Below are positions 7,289-16,270 of a stretch of 64,000 nt of DNA, in pieces. The DNA is from Ruminiclostridium sufflavum DSM 19573 (GTDB lineage: Bacteria; Bacillota; Clostridia; Acetivibrionales; DSM-1351). Both the position numbers and the translations under genes were made by a program. Position 1 is the stretch's first letter, and each line of letters opens with the position of its first letter. The stretch is from contig NZ_QKMR01000005.1 in the NCBI RefSeq assembly GCF_003208175.1, positions 124,001 through 188,000 of the forward strand, given 5' to 3'. Under the pieces are notes generated by a model. It saw nothing but the letters and a program-made list of their open reading frames with translations. It was not told the DNA's origin and made no database searches.

Positions 7289-9670
7289 TTGAAGATATCA
7301 TTAAATTGGATAAAAGATTATGTTGACTTAGACGGCATTGATATAAAGGAGCTGTGGTACAGATTTACAATGTCCGCTGCCGAGGTTGAGGACGTAGAAT
7401 ATGCAGGCAGGGATATCCAGAATGTGGTTGTGGGGAAAGTGCTCAGTGTTGTTCCTCATCCCGAATCCAAAAAGCTTAAGATTACTCAGGTTGATTCAGG
7501 TGACGGAATACTTCAGATAGTTTGCGGAGCACCTAATGTAACGGAGGGGATTTTAGTTCCTCTTGCAAAAATAGGAGGTTCGGTTAAGAAGCTTTCCAAG
7601 CTTGGAAAGGTGAAGCTGGTTGGTGTTGAAAGCTTCGGTATGCTGTGCTCGGCTCAGGAGCTTGGTATCAGTGATGATCACAGCGGGCTTCTGATTTTGG
7701 AGGGGGATTATACACCCGGTACTGATATCAAATCGATTATTGATATTGATGATGTTATTATTGAGATAGATAATAAATCCCTTACAAACAGGCCTGACCT
7801 GTGGGGGCACTATGGAATTGCCCGTGAAATTGCCGCTATTTACGGCAAAGAGCTGAAGCCTATGCAATTGGACAGCCTTGAGGGTTCCGAAAACAGGAGT
7901 AAGGTTGACATTGCCGTGGAGGATACGGAAAAATGTCTCAGATATTCCGGTATAAAGCTTGACGGTGCAGCCGGTTTAAAAACCTCTATTAACATGAAGG
8001 TAAGGCTGTTTTACTGCGGAATGAGACCGATTTCACCCTTGGTTGATCTGACTAACTATTTAATGCTTGAGATGGGGCAGCCGATGCATGCATTTGACAG
8101 CAGACAGGTTGAAAGCGGTATTGTGGTAAGGTCAACAAGGGAGCCTGAAATATTCAGAACTCTTGACGGCTCTGAAAGAAATCTGCCTGAGGATATTCTG
8201 CTTATATGCAATAAGGAAAGGCCTGTGGCTATAGCCGGAATTATGGGTGGCGAAAACTCTGAGGTGCTGGAGGATACCACCTCTATTCTGCTGGAATCCG
8301 CTACCTTTGACGGCCCTTCAATAAGAAAGGGCTCAACAAAAATCGGTCTGCGTACCGAAGCAAGTGCCCGTTACGAAAAATGCCTTGACCCTAATATTAC
8401 CGTTATTGCAATTCAGAGATTCGTTAAGCTGCTGAAGGATATGAATTCGGGGATTACCTTTGCCTCTGCCTTATCGGATGTATACTGCCGCAAGCTTGAG
8501 CCGGTTGACATTACAATTACAAAGCCGTACATTGACAGGTACATCGGGAATAATCTGCCGCAGGAAAAAATGGTTGAAATTTTAAGGTCATTGGAGTTCA
8601 AGGTTGAGGTTGAAGGTGATACCTTTGAAATAAAGGTCCCTACCTTTAGGGCTACAAAGGATATAACAATGAAGGTGGATATAATTGAAGAGATTACCAG
8701 GATATATGGTTATGACAACATAGCTCCTCAGACTCTGAATATAGAATTAAAGCCTCTTGAATATAACGAGGAAAGGCTTACGGATCACAAAATTAAGGAG
8801 CTGCTTTCCGAAAGGTTCGGCGCGAGCGAGGTAATGAGCTATATCTGGTATGACAATGCCTTTAATGCCAGAATGGGAATAGAGACTAACGGGCAGGTTA
8901 AGGTTATGAATCCGCAGGCGCAGGATGCAAATACCTTAAGGGAAAGCATGGTTCCCGGAATGCTGGGCTTTGCGGAAAAGAATGAAAAGGTATATGATGA
9001 TTTTTCGCTTTTTGAAATAGGAAGTGTATTTAGTGCCGCGAATCCAACGGAAAAATGTGAACAGCACAAAAATTTGTGTGTATTGCTTGGAAGTAAGATT
9101 AAAAGTGAGGATGAACTTTTCTATGACTTGAAAGGAATAATGACCTTTATTGCAAAGACATTGAAGAATGTTATTCCCGAGTTTTCTGCCTGTTCCGGTG
9201 AATATAATTGGATTCACCCCATGAAGTCTGTTGACATAAGCTTTGACGGTAAATTGATGGGATATATTGCTGCTGTTCATCCTTCCATAAGAAAGAACAT
9301 AGGAAGGAAGGTTAACGCTGCGGTATTGGAAATAAACAGAGATGTTCTGCATGCTATAAATACCGAAGTTATTAAATACAGGGATTTATCCAAGTTCCCT
9401 GAGGTCAAGCTGGATTACAGCTTCCTTGTTGACAGCGGTATCATGTTTGACAAGCTGCTTGAGGATATTCGCGGGTTTAAATCTCCGCTTCTTAACAGCT
9501 TTGATTTTGTGACAAGCTATACGGGAAAAGGCTTGCCTGAAGGTAAGAAGAGTATGACCTTCAGGTTTGTTATCGGTTCAAGCGAAAAAACCCTTGCCAG
9601 CGATGAAATAAATGGTTTTGCAAAGAGCATAATAGATTATATGGGAGAATTAGGCTATATGCTTAGATAG
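7289..9670 (+). CDS. pheT: Phenylalanine-tRNA ligase beta subunit
   Basis: 793 aa, starting at TTG 7289 with AGGAGGAAAG just upstream; the N-terminus MKISLNWIKDYVDLDG is standard. Domains in order are a tRNA-binding OB fold (about 40-150), the B3/B4 editing domain (about 210-390, with GIMGGENSEV), the B5 domain (about 405-475), the catalytic-like core (about 485-690) and the C-terminal ferredoxin-fold anticodon-binding domain (about 700-793). The beta subunit supports tRNA binding and hydrolyses mischarged Tyr-tRNA-Phe. It forms an operon with pheS and ends just before a strong terminator. Confidence 0.98.
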   Translation: MKISLNWIKDYVDLDGIDIKELWYRFTMSAAEVEDVEYAGRDIQNVVVGKVLSVVPHPESKKLKITQVDSGDGILQIVCGAPNVTEGILVPLAKIGGSVKKLSKLGKVKLVGVESFGMLCSAQELGISDDHSGLLILEGDYTPGTDIKSIIDIDDVIIEIDNKSLTNRPDLWGHYGIAREIAAIYGKELKPMQLDSLEGSENRSKVDIAVEDTEKCLRYSGIKLDGAAGLKTSINMKVRLFYCGMRPISPLVDLTNYLMLEMGQPMHAFDSRQVESGIVVRSTREPEIFRTLDGSERNLPEDILLICNKERPVAIAGIMGGENSEVLEDTTSILLESATFDGPSIRKGSTKIGLRTEASARYEKCLDPNITVIAIQRFVKLLKDMNSGITFASALSDVYCRKLEPVDITITKPYIDRYIGNNLPQEKMVEILRSLEFKVEVEGDTFEIKVPTFRATKDITMKVDIIEEITRIYGYDNIAPQTLNIELKPLEYNEERLTDHKIKELLSERFGASEVMSYIWYDNAFNARMGIETNGQVKVMNPQAQDANTLRESMVPGMLGFAEKNEKVYDDFSLFEIGSVFSAANPTEKCEQHKNLCVLLGSKIKSEDELFYDLKGIMTFIAKTLKNVIPEFSACSGEYNWIHPMKSVDISFDGKLMGYIAAVHPSIRKNIGRKVNAAVLEINRDVLHAINTEVIKYRDLSKFPEVKLDYSFLVDSGIMFDKLLEDIRGFKSPLLNSFDFVTSYTGKGLPEGKKSMTFRFVIGSSEKTLASDEINGFAKSIIDYMGELGYMLR

Positions 9671-9698
9671 TCTTTATAAGGCAAAGCCGTATATATTG

Positions 9699-9743
9699 AA
9701 AAGCCCTGCAAATAATGCTGAAAATCATTTGCAGGGCTTTTTC
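9699..9743. terminator. Bidirectional terminator between pheT and the SLH gene
   Basis: A 14-bp perfect stem (AAAGCCCTGCAAAT, 9700-9713; complement 9727-9740) is flanked by T-runs on either strand. It can end pheT on the plus strand and the surface-protein gene on the minus strand. Confidence 0.9.
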
Positions 9744-9772
9744 TCTGTATATTTAAAAACAAAAACTAAAAG

Positions 9773-12712
9773 CTATCTTACCTTCCAAGCCTTGTCTGGT
9801 AAAAAATAATTAACTGAATAATCGTAAATTTCATAAACCTGTCTTACCGTAGTTCTTGCCGGAGTGTTGTCTGAATCGGCTTTTACAGATAATACTACCT
9901 CACTGTTATTTACAGTATTTGAAATAGCTGTTACAGTATAGCCCTCAACAGCAAAGGTCAGCAGGGAAATAGAATAAGAAGCAATTGGTTCACTGTAGTA
10001 TATGGTTATTTTTCCTGTTGTGCCTTTTGGCACTTTGCCATCAACTATAGCAGATAAAATATCACCTGATAGTACAACCTTTTCCACTGGTTCTGTTAAG
10101 TCACTAGAATCATGGTCAAAGGTAATAACCTCAGGGGCTACCTTGTCCATTATGCTTATGGACTGTAAAGGAGATAAGCCGGTTCCGAAAACAGATTTTG
10201 AATAGCAATTATTTCTGGTAAGTGATGATATGGCAAAACCGTTGTACTTGACGTCAGTGCTAAGATCTTTGTCAAGGACTAATGCCACCTCGGTGTTGTC
10301 GTCGCCGTTAACTATCATTGATTCCACGTACGCAGTTCTGATAGCACCCTCGGTAACTCCTGTAAAAGAGATATCATTGTTGGAGAAGTTATACAGCTTG
10401 CTGTTAAAGGTGATCTTAACCTTGTTTTTGGCAATTAAGTCCGCGGATTTCACCATTACCCTTTCTTTATCTATTGCATTTAAATAAGCAGGGTAGGGAG
10501 AATTCAATATTTTTCCCGATAAATCTGTAATAGAGGACATTTTTACATTCGGCAAATTTACTTCCGTACTCATTTTAAGCATAACCGACCTGTCAGATAA
10601 TTTGGATACTGTATCCTCAGTTCCCAATGGAGAGTAAATTGCACCCTGAGTTGTGGCAACCATGTAGTTGGCTTTATCAAGCATCTGGGCTTCATTCATT
10701 GGTTCGCTGAAATATATTATAATTTTGCCTTCACTATTTAGAGTGAAGCATTTACCTTCTTCCAATGAAGGAGTCGTATATTCACCATTAGTAAATGTAA
10801 ATGGAATATCCGAAGCTATTTTGTTTCCATATAGGTCTTCTGCATTTTTAACAACTACCTTGTAATCAGTATTATCACGCAGTGGTTTAGGTAAATTTAA
10901 TGTTACGCTTTTTTGGTCGGAGGAAAGCATTGGTGTGAAGGATATATGCGATTTTTCCTCTGCTGTTGTAAAGCTGTAGCTTGCAGAATCCAGTGCAACT
11001 GTTCTGTTTATTACCTCGTTAAAATAAATTTTGAAAGAAAAGTTACCGTTTAATTCGGTTGATGTAACATGCGGTGCGGTTTTATCAGGCCCTACCTCGG
11101 CAACGATTGTCTGATCCGGAACATATTGACCGTATATATTGAACATTTTACAGCTTGGGTCAGTGCTGTTTACGAGGAATAAATCAGTTGTGCCGATAGG
11201 CATCCTGTCAGGAAATTCAAAGGTAATCTCATTTACAAAGGCTCCCTCGTCTATAGAGACAGGAGTTGACATATTTGCCACAACATTCTTGTCTGTATGG
11301 AACAGTTTCAGGTCTTTTGCAGTTACCGGTTTGGAAAAGCCCAAGGTAATTGCGTTATCTTTGACCTTTTTGACTGTAACCTGTGAAGATGTCTTTCCAG
11401 TTTTTGTATAAGTAAACATGAATCTACGATGGGATAATATGTTGTTTGCATAATCCTGAATAGGAGTTTCCGTTTCCGAGCTATTTATATGAACGATTAA
11501 TATACCTTCAGAAATAGATTCCGTTAAAGTCAGAATTATAGTGCTTCCTAATAATTCTGCTCTTTGTATTGTATATGTATAAGCATGGGAAAAAGCAATA
11601 CCTTTAGATTCTTCAATTTCCGTATACTTTGGCTTTAAAAGCTCAACGCTGAAATTTTTAACATCAAGTATATTGTTATTTGTGCTGTCATAAACAGGCT
11701 CTGATAAAGTGATTTTTATTGCTTTTTCCCCAACTGCTTCAATATTTTTTAAAGTTGTTATTCCAAGGTCTTCAACCTTTACCTCCAAATTAATATCATT
11801 TTCAAGTTCGGAGCCGTCGGAAGCTTTAATCCCTTTTTTTACAGTAACCTTTGCCGTTGTCAGGTTAGTCAGCCTGTCACTGATTTTATTGTTCAGTGTA
11901 ATAATTGCTGTTTTTGTAAGATTATTATAATTTACAGCACCTTGGGCAAGACTAATAGCCTCTGTTCCGTTATCCTTTATTTCATAAAAGCTTATATCAG
12001 TAACAGAGGATTCCTCCATTTCTTTATTAAATACTATTTGTATCTGCTTTGCATTTATTGCTGTAATTGAATCTACAGATAATGAAGCCTTAGAGGGAGA
12101 AGAGGAAGAAGCTGAACCGGCGGGAGGCATGATAATCTGCGCATATCCTGTAAAGCTTCCTGTAAGCCCGGTTAAAATATTGCCTTCGGAATCCTTGATA
12201 TTAATCAACTCTACAGTGTAGCTTTTTCCCGGCACCTGATTGCCTGTTGTTATTTTCAGCTTGGTACCTGAAGGTGTTACGGAGGATATGTCTAATGTAT
12301 TATTTTTATTGCCTGCTTCATATATTAATACATTGTTTTTGCTGATTGCTTTGATTTCTGTATTCAAATCAATTGTTATTTCTGTACCGCTGACGGCAAG
12401 TATTCCCTGGATTTTTGCAATAACAGCAGCCTCGGCTGCTTTTCCCGTATCATATCCCAATGAAGCAGCGGTTTCGGAATCGACAGAACCCTCGCTTATA
12501 AGAGTCTGGATAAGAGTTTTATCTTCACCTAGAATGTCGGTGCTTAATGCGGTATTCATGGCTAATACTGCCTGTCCTCTGGTAAAGCTGCCGCTTGAAT
12601 CCTTTGTTTTTGACAAATAGGACTTATCAGCTGAAAGACCTGTCTCATAGGCTTTTTTGAATACATTTTCGTTCCATTTGATATCCGTATGATTCAGAAG
12701 CTTCAGAAGCAT
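9773..12712 (-). CDS. SLH/SbsA-Ig surface protein, main part (frameshifted gene)
   Basis: 979 aa are listed from an internal ATG, but the same frame stays open upstream to about 12851 and continues the N-terminal fragment at 12832-13128. The full gene would encode roughly 1,100 aa. The upstream part of this frame encodes the second SLH module (NTGFKDVAQTDWFAPYVGF and SNGIVSGYGNGLFG), with a third near residues 40-80. Repeated bacterial Ig-like (SbsA type) domains follow, recognisable by KQIQIVFNKEMEESSV, KAIKITLSEPVYDS, GKIIIYFSEPMNEAQM and similar stretches. A Ser/Pro linker lies near residue 200. SLH modules bind secondary wall polymer, so this is probably an S-layer or surface-anchored protein. 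The role of the Ig domains is structural by analogy. Confidence 0.85.
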   Translation of the reverse strand: MLLKLLNHTDIKWNENVFKKAYETGLSADKSYLSKTKDSSGSFTRGQAVLAMNTALSTDILGEDKTLIQTLISEGSVDSETAASLGYDTGKAAEAAVIAKIQGILAVSGTEITIDLNTEIKAISKNNVLIYEAGNKNNTLDISSVTPSGTKLKITTGNQVPGKSYTVELINIKDSEGNILTGLTGSFTGYAQIIMPPAGSASSSSPSKASLSVDSITAINAKQIQIVFNKEMEESSVTDISFYEIKDNGTEAISLAQGAVNYNNLTKTAIITLNNKISDRLTNLTTAKVTVKKGIKASDGSELENDINLEVKVEDLGITTLKNIEAVGEKAIKITLSEPVYDSTNNNILDVKNFSVELLKPKYTEIEESKGIAFSHAYTYTIQRAELLGSTIILTLTESISEGILIVHINSSETETPIQDYANNILSHRRFMFTYTKTGKTSSQVTVKKVKDNAITLGFSKPVTAKDLKLFHTDKNVVANMSTPVSIDEGAFVNEITFEFPDRMPIGTTDLFLVNSTDPSCKMFNIYGQYVPDQTIVAEVGPDKTAPHVTSTELNGNFSFKIYFNEVINRTVALDSASYSFTTAEEKSHISFTPMLSSDQKSVTLNLPKPLRDNTDYKVVVKNAEDLYGNKIASDIPFTFTNGEYTTPSLEEGKCFTLNSEGKIIIYFSEPMNEAQMLDKANYMVATTQGAIYSPLGTEDTVSKLSDRSVMLKMSTEVNLPNVKMSSITDLSGKILNSPYPAYLNAIDKERVMVKSADLIAKNKVKITFNSKLYNFSNNDISFTGVTEGAIRTAYVESMIVNGDDNTEVALVLDKDLSTDVKYNGFAISSLTRNNCYSKSVFGTGLSPLQSISIMDKVAPEVITFDHDSSDLTEPVEKVVLSGDILSAIVDGKVPKGTTGKITIYYSEPIASYSISLLTFAVEGYTVTAISNTVNNSEVVLSVKADSDNTPARTTVRQVYEIYDYSVNYFLPDKAWKVR

Positions 12713-12831
12713 TATAAGAAATGCCTGCTCGGTGGTGTTGTCCGAAGCTCCGAAAAGCCCGTTGCCATAGCCCGAAACAATGCCGTTTGAGCTGCAGAAG
12801 CCGACATACGGCGCAAACCAGTCCGTTTGGG

Positions 12832-13128
12832 CTACATCCTTGAAGCCGGTATTTTTAAGGTATCTTTATTTTTCTGTATGTATTCATATTTGCCCATCAA
12901 TTTTGCTATAAAGGTCATAGCTTCTGTTCGCTTCAAGGTGCTGTCAAGCTTGTAGTTTCCGTTGCCGTCACCCGAGAGCAGGCCCAGTTTGTTTAAATTG
13001 GCGGAAATAAGGCTTAAAGAATTTTTGCTGTCAGCTTCCTGAGCATTGCTTGAAACTGTGCAGGAAAATAAAATGCTAATTGTGAGAAATAAAGCTGCAG
13101 TTTTTCTAAAGTACTTGATAAAAATCAT
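12832..13128 (-). CDS. SLH surface protein, N-terminal fragment with signal peptide (frameshifted)
   Basis: 98 aa. The N-terminus is a signal peptide (positive start, hydrophobic AALFLTISILFSCTV, cut probably after NAQ). The first SLH module follows: LGLLSGDGNGNYKLDSTLKRTEAMTFIAKLMG. The frame ends after an out-of-frame tail, IPASRM. Adding one A to the A5 run (12852-12856; T5 on the plus strand) gives LKNTGFKDVAQTDWF and joins the long frame at 9773-12712 exactly. So this is one gene split by a single-base deletion in a homopolymer, either real or a sequencing error. Confidence 0.85.
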   Translation of the reverse strand: MIFIKYFRKTAALFLTISILFSCTVSSNAQEADSKNSLSLISANLNKLGLLSGDGNGNYKLDSTLKRTEAMTFIAKLMGKYEYIQKNKDTLKIPASRM

Positions 13129-13256
13129 CCCCCTATAATATTTTATGAAGAAAGCTGAAATATCTGTATTAAACTATACAAGTTGACTTCATTTGAAAAT
13201 TATACCATGAGTTCGCCGCTTTTTGAATACCATTTTATTTAATTTGAAGCGGGCAT

Positions 13257-13295
13257 AAAAAATATCAGTGTGTTAATCCGCACACTGATATTTTT
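13257..13295. terminator. Terminator downstream of the spore-protein gene
   Basis: A 12-bp perfect stem (AATATCAGTGTG, 13261-13272; complement 13281-13292) has T-runs outside both arms. It follows the SASP gene on the minus strand. Confidence 0.85.
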
Positions 13296-13353
13296 CAGAG
13301 TTAAGAAATGTTGACTGCGCTTGGCAGTACTCGTTTATGATTGGTACAGACGG

Positions 13354-13575
13354 TTATTTCATATTATTTTCATACATCTCAACCATTTTTTTTACCATCT
13401 GTCCGCCTATGGGACCGCCTTCAGAACCATTTTGCTTTGAAGTTAAATCGCCCTTGTAATGATCGTTGTTTTCCTTGCAGTATTGAAGCCTTCCGATTTC
13501 AGCGGCGCAATCAAGCTTAAATTTGGTTAAGGCATCTCTGCTGCCTGAAACAAGTGGTTTTTTTGGATTTGACAT
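13354..13575 (-). CDS. Alpha/beta-type small acid-soluble spore protein
   Basis: 73 aa. The family pattern is clear: SGSRDALTKFKLDCAAEIG early (the helix that contains the germination-protease site), then YKGDLTSKQNGSEGGPIGG and QMVKKMVEMYENNM. These proteins coat DNA in the dormant spore, shift it towards A form and are degraded at germination. GGAGAAAATTT precedes the ATG. The insert RLQYCKENNDH between the two conserved helices, with a cysteine, is longer than in the Bacillus proteins. The gene implies an endospore-forming host and should be expressed in the forespore. Confidence 0.92.
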   Translation of the reverse strand: MSNPKKPLVSGSRDALTKFKLDCAAEIGRLQYCKENNDHYKGDLTSKQNGSEGGPIGGQMVKKMVEMYENNMK

Positions 13576-13797
13576 AAATTTTCTCCTTTACGGCAATTAA
13601 TTAAGATGTTTAAGAAATTTCATTATTATTGTTGGCATAAAAAATAATTTCTTACTATGTAAATTTTACGAGATATGGGTTCTATAAGCAAAAGTGCATA
13701 AAAAATCATTAATATGGCTTTTAATTAACAAAAGCGAATGATATACTATTAAAGATAAAAATTTTAAAATTAATATAGTGATATACAGGAGGCCGTT

Positions 13798-15150
13798 ATG
13801 AATAAAATAACATTTGACAGCTCAAAGGCTTCAGGCTTTTTGAGCGATTATGAGATTGATTATTTAGAAGGACAGGTTAAGCTTGCACATGAAATGCTGC
13901 ATAATAAAACCGGTGCCGGTAATGATTTTTTGGGATGGGTAGACTTGCCTGTAAACTATGACAAGGAAGAATTTGCGAGAATAAAAAAATCTGCCGAAAA
14001 AATAAAATCAGATTCTGATGTATTGGTTGTCATAGGTATCGGAGGCTCATATCTGGGAGCAAGAGCGGCAATTGAGATGCTTTCCCATTCCTTTTACAAT
14101 ATGCTTCCGAAGGACAAGCGCAAAACTCCGGAAATTTATTTTGTAGGCAACAATATAAGCTCGACATATGTTACAGACTTATTGGAGTTAATTGACGGAA
14201 AAGAAATATCCGTTAATGTAATATCAAAATCCGGCACTACTACAGAGCCTGCTGTTGCATTCAGAATACTCAAGGAATACATGGAAAAGAAATACGGCAG
14301 GCAGGAGGCTCAGAAGAGAATATACGCAACTACCGACAAAGCACGAGGAGCATTGAAGAAGCTTGCTGATGAAGAAGGCTATGAGTCCTTTGTAATACCT
14401 GATGATGTAGGAGGCAGATTCTCTGTCTTGACGGCAGTAGGGCTTTTACCGATAGCCGTATGCGGTGCAGACATTGATAAGATAATGCAGGGCGCTTTGG
14501 ATGCCTACAATCTTTACAAGGACTGCGATTTCAGGAATAATGACTGCTACAGGTATGCTGCTGCAAGAAATGCACTGTACAACAAAAACAAGACAATAGA
14601 AATAATGGTTAATTATGAGCCTTCCCTGCACTTCTTTACAGAATGGTGGAAGCAGCTTTACGGTGAGAGTGAGGGCAAGGATCAGAAGGGAATATTCCCG
14701 GCAGGTGTTGATTTTACAACAGATCTGCACTCCATGGGGCAGTACGTTCAGGATGGACTCAGAAATCTGTTTGAGACTGTAATAAATGTGGGCAAGGCTA
14801 AAAAGAGTATTACAATAAAGGAAGACAAGGATAATATAGACGGGCTTAATTTCCTTGCAGGCAAGGATATGGATTTTGTTAATAAAAAGGCCTCTGAGGG
14901 AACGCTTCTTGCACATACTGACGGCGGAGTACCAAATTTTGTTATTAATGTACCTGAATTAAATGAGTATTGCTTCGGAAGCATGGTTTATTTCTTTGAA
15001 AAGGCATGCGGGATAAGCGGTTATTTATTGGCGGTAAATCCTTTTAACCAGCCGGGAGTAGAGGCTTACAAGAAAAATATGTTCGCATTGCTTGGAAAAC
15101 CGGGGTATGAGGAACAGAAAGCGGAGCTTGAAGCAAGATTGGCTGAATAA
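13798..15150 (+). CDS. pgi: Glucose-6-phosphate isomerase
   Basis: 450 aa, the size of the short Firmicutes enzyme. It interconverts glucose 6-phosphate and fructose 6-phosphate in glycolysis. The first SIS domain has [19 protein letters not shown] (about 80-98) and the phosphate-binding [16 protein letters not shown] (about 143-158). The signature [17 protein letters not shown] is near 202-218, the catalytic Glu region [17 protein letters not shown] near 281, and the C-terminal [16 protein letters not shown] supplies the conserved Lys. AGGAGG lies shortly before the ATG. It appears monocistronic and ends at a strong terminator. In a cellulolytic host it would channel glucose 6-phosphate from phosphorylase products (inference). 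Confidence 0.98.
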   Translation: MNKITFDSSKASGFLSDYEIDYLEGQVKLAHEMLHNKTGAGNDFLGWVDLPVNYDKEEFARIKKSAEKIKSDSDVLVVIGIGGSYLGARAAIEMLSHSFYNMLPKDKRKTPEIYFVGNNISSTYVTDLLELIDGKEISVNVISKSGTTTEPAVAFRILKEYMEKKYGRQEAQKRIYATTDKARGALKKLADEEGYESFVIPDDVGGRFSVLTAVGLLPIAVCGADIDKIMQGALDAYNLYKDCDFRNNDCYRYAAARNALYNKNKTIEIMVNYEPSLHFFTEWWKQLYGESEGKDQKGIFPAGVDFTTDLHSMGQYVQDGLRNLFETVINVGKAKKSITIKEDKDNIDGLNFLAGKDMDFVNKKASEGTLLAHTDGGVPNFVINVPELNEYCFGSMVYFFEKACGISGYLLAVNPFNQPGVEAYKKNMFALLGKPGYEEQKAELEARLAE

Positions 15151-15187
15151 AATAAACGAAATAGCGGCAAAGGATTAAATTCACAAG

Positions 15188-15236
15188 AACTGCCTCTTTA
15201 ATGATATTTGATATTATTTTAAGAGGCAGTTTTTTA
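15188..15236 (+). terminator. Terminator of pgi
   Basis: AACTGCCTCTTT (15188-15199) pairs with AAGAGGCAGTT (15221-15231) and is followed by TTTTT. Confidence 0.88.
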
Positions 15237-15251
15237 TATGAGGATTATGTA

Positions 15252-15430
15252 TTGCATGGACTTTAAATAAATTGTATAATTAGTAATACAACAAACATCA
15301 AATTTCGACAATAAATATTTGTGGAAGATGTTTTGCGAACAAGGATACCATAAAAAATAAGATGTTTGAAGAAAAAGCAGCTCAGTCTTCAAAAAGCTAT
15401 GGAGCCATAAGGTTTCTATAGCTTTTTCTT
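15252..15430 (+). ncRNA. Candidate small RNA or long leader between pgi and the next gene
   Basis: TTGCAT, a 17-base spacer and TATAAT (15275-15280) form a good promoter. About 110 bases on, AAAAAGCTAT (15391-15400) pairs with ATAGCTTTTT (15418-15427), then CTT, a terminator-like end. The intervening stretch has no plausible reading frame. It could be a small RNA of about 140 nt, or the 5' leader of the gene at 15580. Confidence 0.3.
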
Positions 15431-15490
15431 GGTAAGGCAGGCGGCTTGAAACAGTAAATATAACACTTAAAATCAAATATTTCCCAAAAA

Positions 15491-15516
15491 GGCGAAGATT
15501 CAACAGTAATTGACTT
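15491..15516 (-). repeat. Dispersed repeat, L end (reverse)
   Basis: The reverse complement, CAAAGTCAATTACTGTTGAA followed by TCTTCGCC, matches the L-end consensus with a few changes. It stands alone; I see no R end nearby. Confidence 0.65.
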
Positions 15517-15579
15517 TGTATAAGGTATATAATTTACATATCCGGTTATTATAACTTCATTATGATGGAGAGGTGTAAA

Positions 15580-16167
15580 ATGGACAAAAACTTTAAAATT
15601 AAGGTGTCAGATATTTCAGGTAAAAAGGATTCTGTCTCAAAGTTTTCAATACAATACTCATCTAAAAATGCAGAAAATTCAAAAATAAGCTATCAGATTA
15701 TGTCGGCACTGAAAACAAATGAAAGAATTATTATGGAAGTAAGCAGTTCGATTATGAAATTAAGTCAAAGTGAAAATAAAAAGCTTTTTTCGAGAATTAT
15801 GGAGGATTTAGATAAATGGGGAATACAGTATAAAAAAAAGAAAATATCAGTATATAATAAAATCTCAATAATGTCGATATCTCTGAAAAGTGAAGCTATT
15901 GAAGGATATGAGCTGCTTGCGGCCATACCTGATGAAGTTTGGAGGAATGAAGAATTCAGAAGGATTCTTCCAAATACCGGTGTCAGATATTATCTGTCTG
16001 AGCGGGGAGAGGAAATAGACTTGGAAACGTTTATGGATTTAGATGAAGAGGAGCAGATTAAGCTGTGTTCAATGGTAATTTTTGATTATATATTATTAGG
16101 CAGTATGGGAATAAATACTTGTATAAAGAAAAAGGCTGATATTATTGAATTATTAAATAGAGATTAA
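15580..16167 (+). CDS. Unknown protein, 195 aa
   Basis: I do not recognise the family. ATG 15580 is chosen because GGAGAGGTG lies five bases upstream; an earlier ATG at 15562 has no site. The protein is soluble, lysine- and serine-rich, with no signal peptide or membrane span. The first 60 residues look beta-rich. A helix follows near 60-85 (SQSENKKLFSRIMEDLDKWG). The C-terminal third is acidic (EEIDLETFMDLDEEEQIKL). It lies between pgi and folC, with its own intergenic gap and a repeat fragment upstream, so the neighbours do not suggest a role. Confidence 0.7.
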   Translation: MDKNFKIKVSDISGKKDSVSKFSIQYSSKNAENSKISYQIMSALKTNERIIMEVSSSIMKLSQSENKKLFSRIMEDLDKWGIQYKKKKISVYNKISIMSISLKSEAIEGYELLAAIPDEVWRNEEFRRILPNTGVRYYLSERGEEIDLETFMDLDEEEQIKLCSMVIFDYILLGSMGINTCIKKKADIIELLNRD

Positions 16168-16270
16168 GGTTTTTTAATTGACTGTGGTGGAAAAAACTGA
16201 TATTGTTTACTTGCAGTGAGGGGTTTTTAGAGTCAGCGGTACATTTAGGTCTTGGAGGAAGCAGCTTGCT

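Noticed and set aside
12846-12858. Programmed ribosomal frameshifting in the SLH gene
   Set aside because: The site has an A5 run but not a standard X XXY YYZ slippery heptamer, and I see no following stem or stop-codon context typical of programmed shifts. A deletion or sequencing error is simpler.
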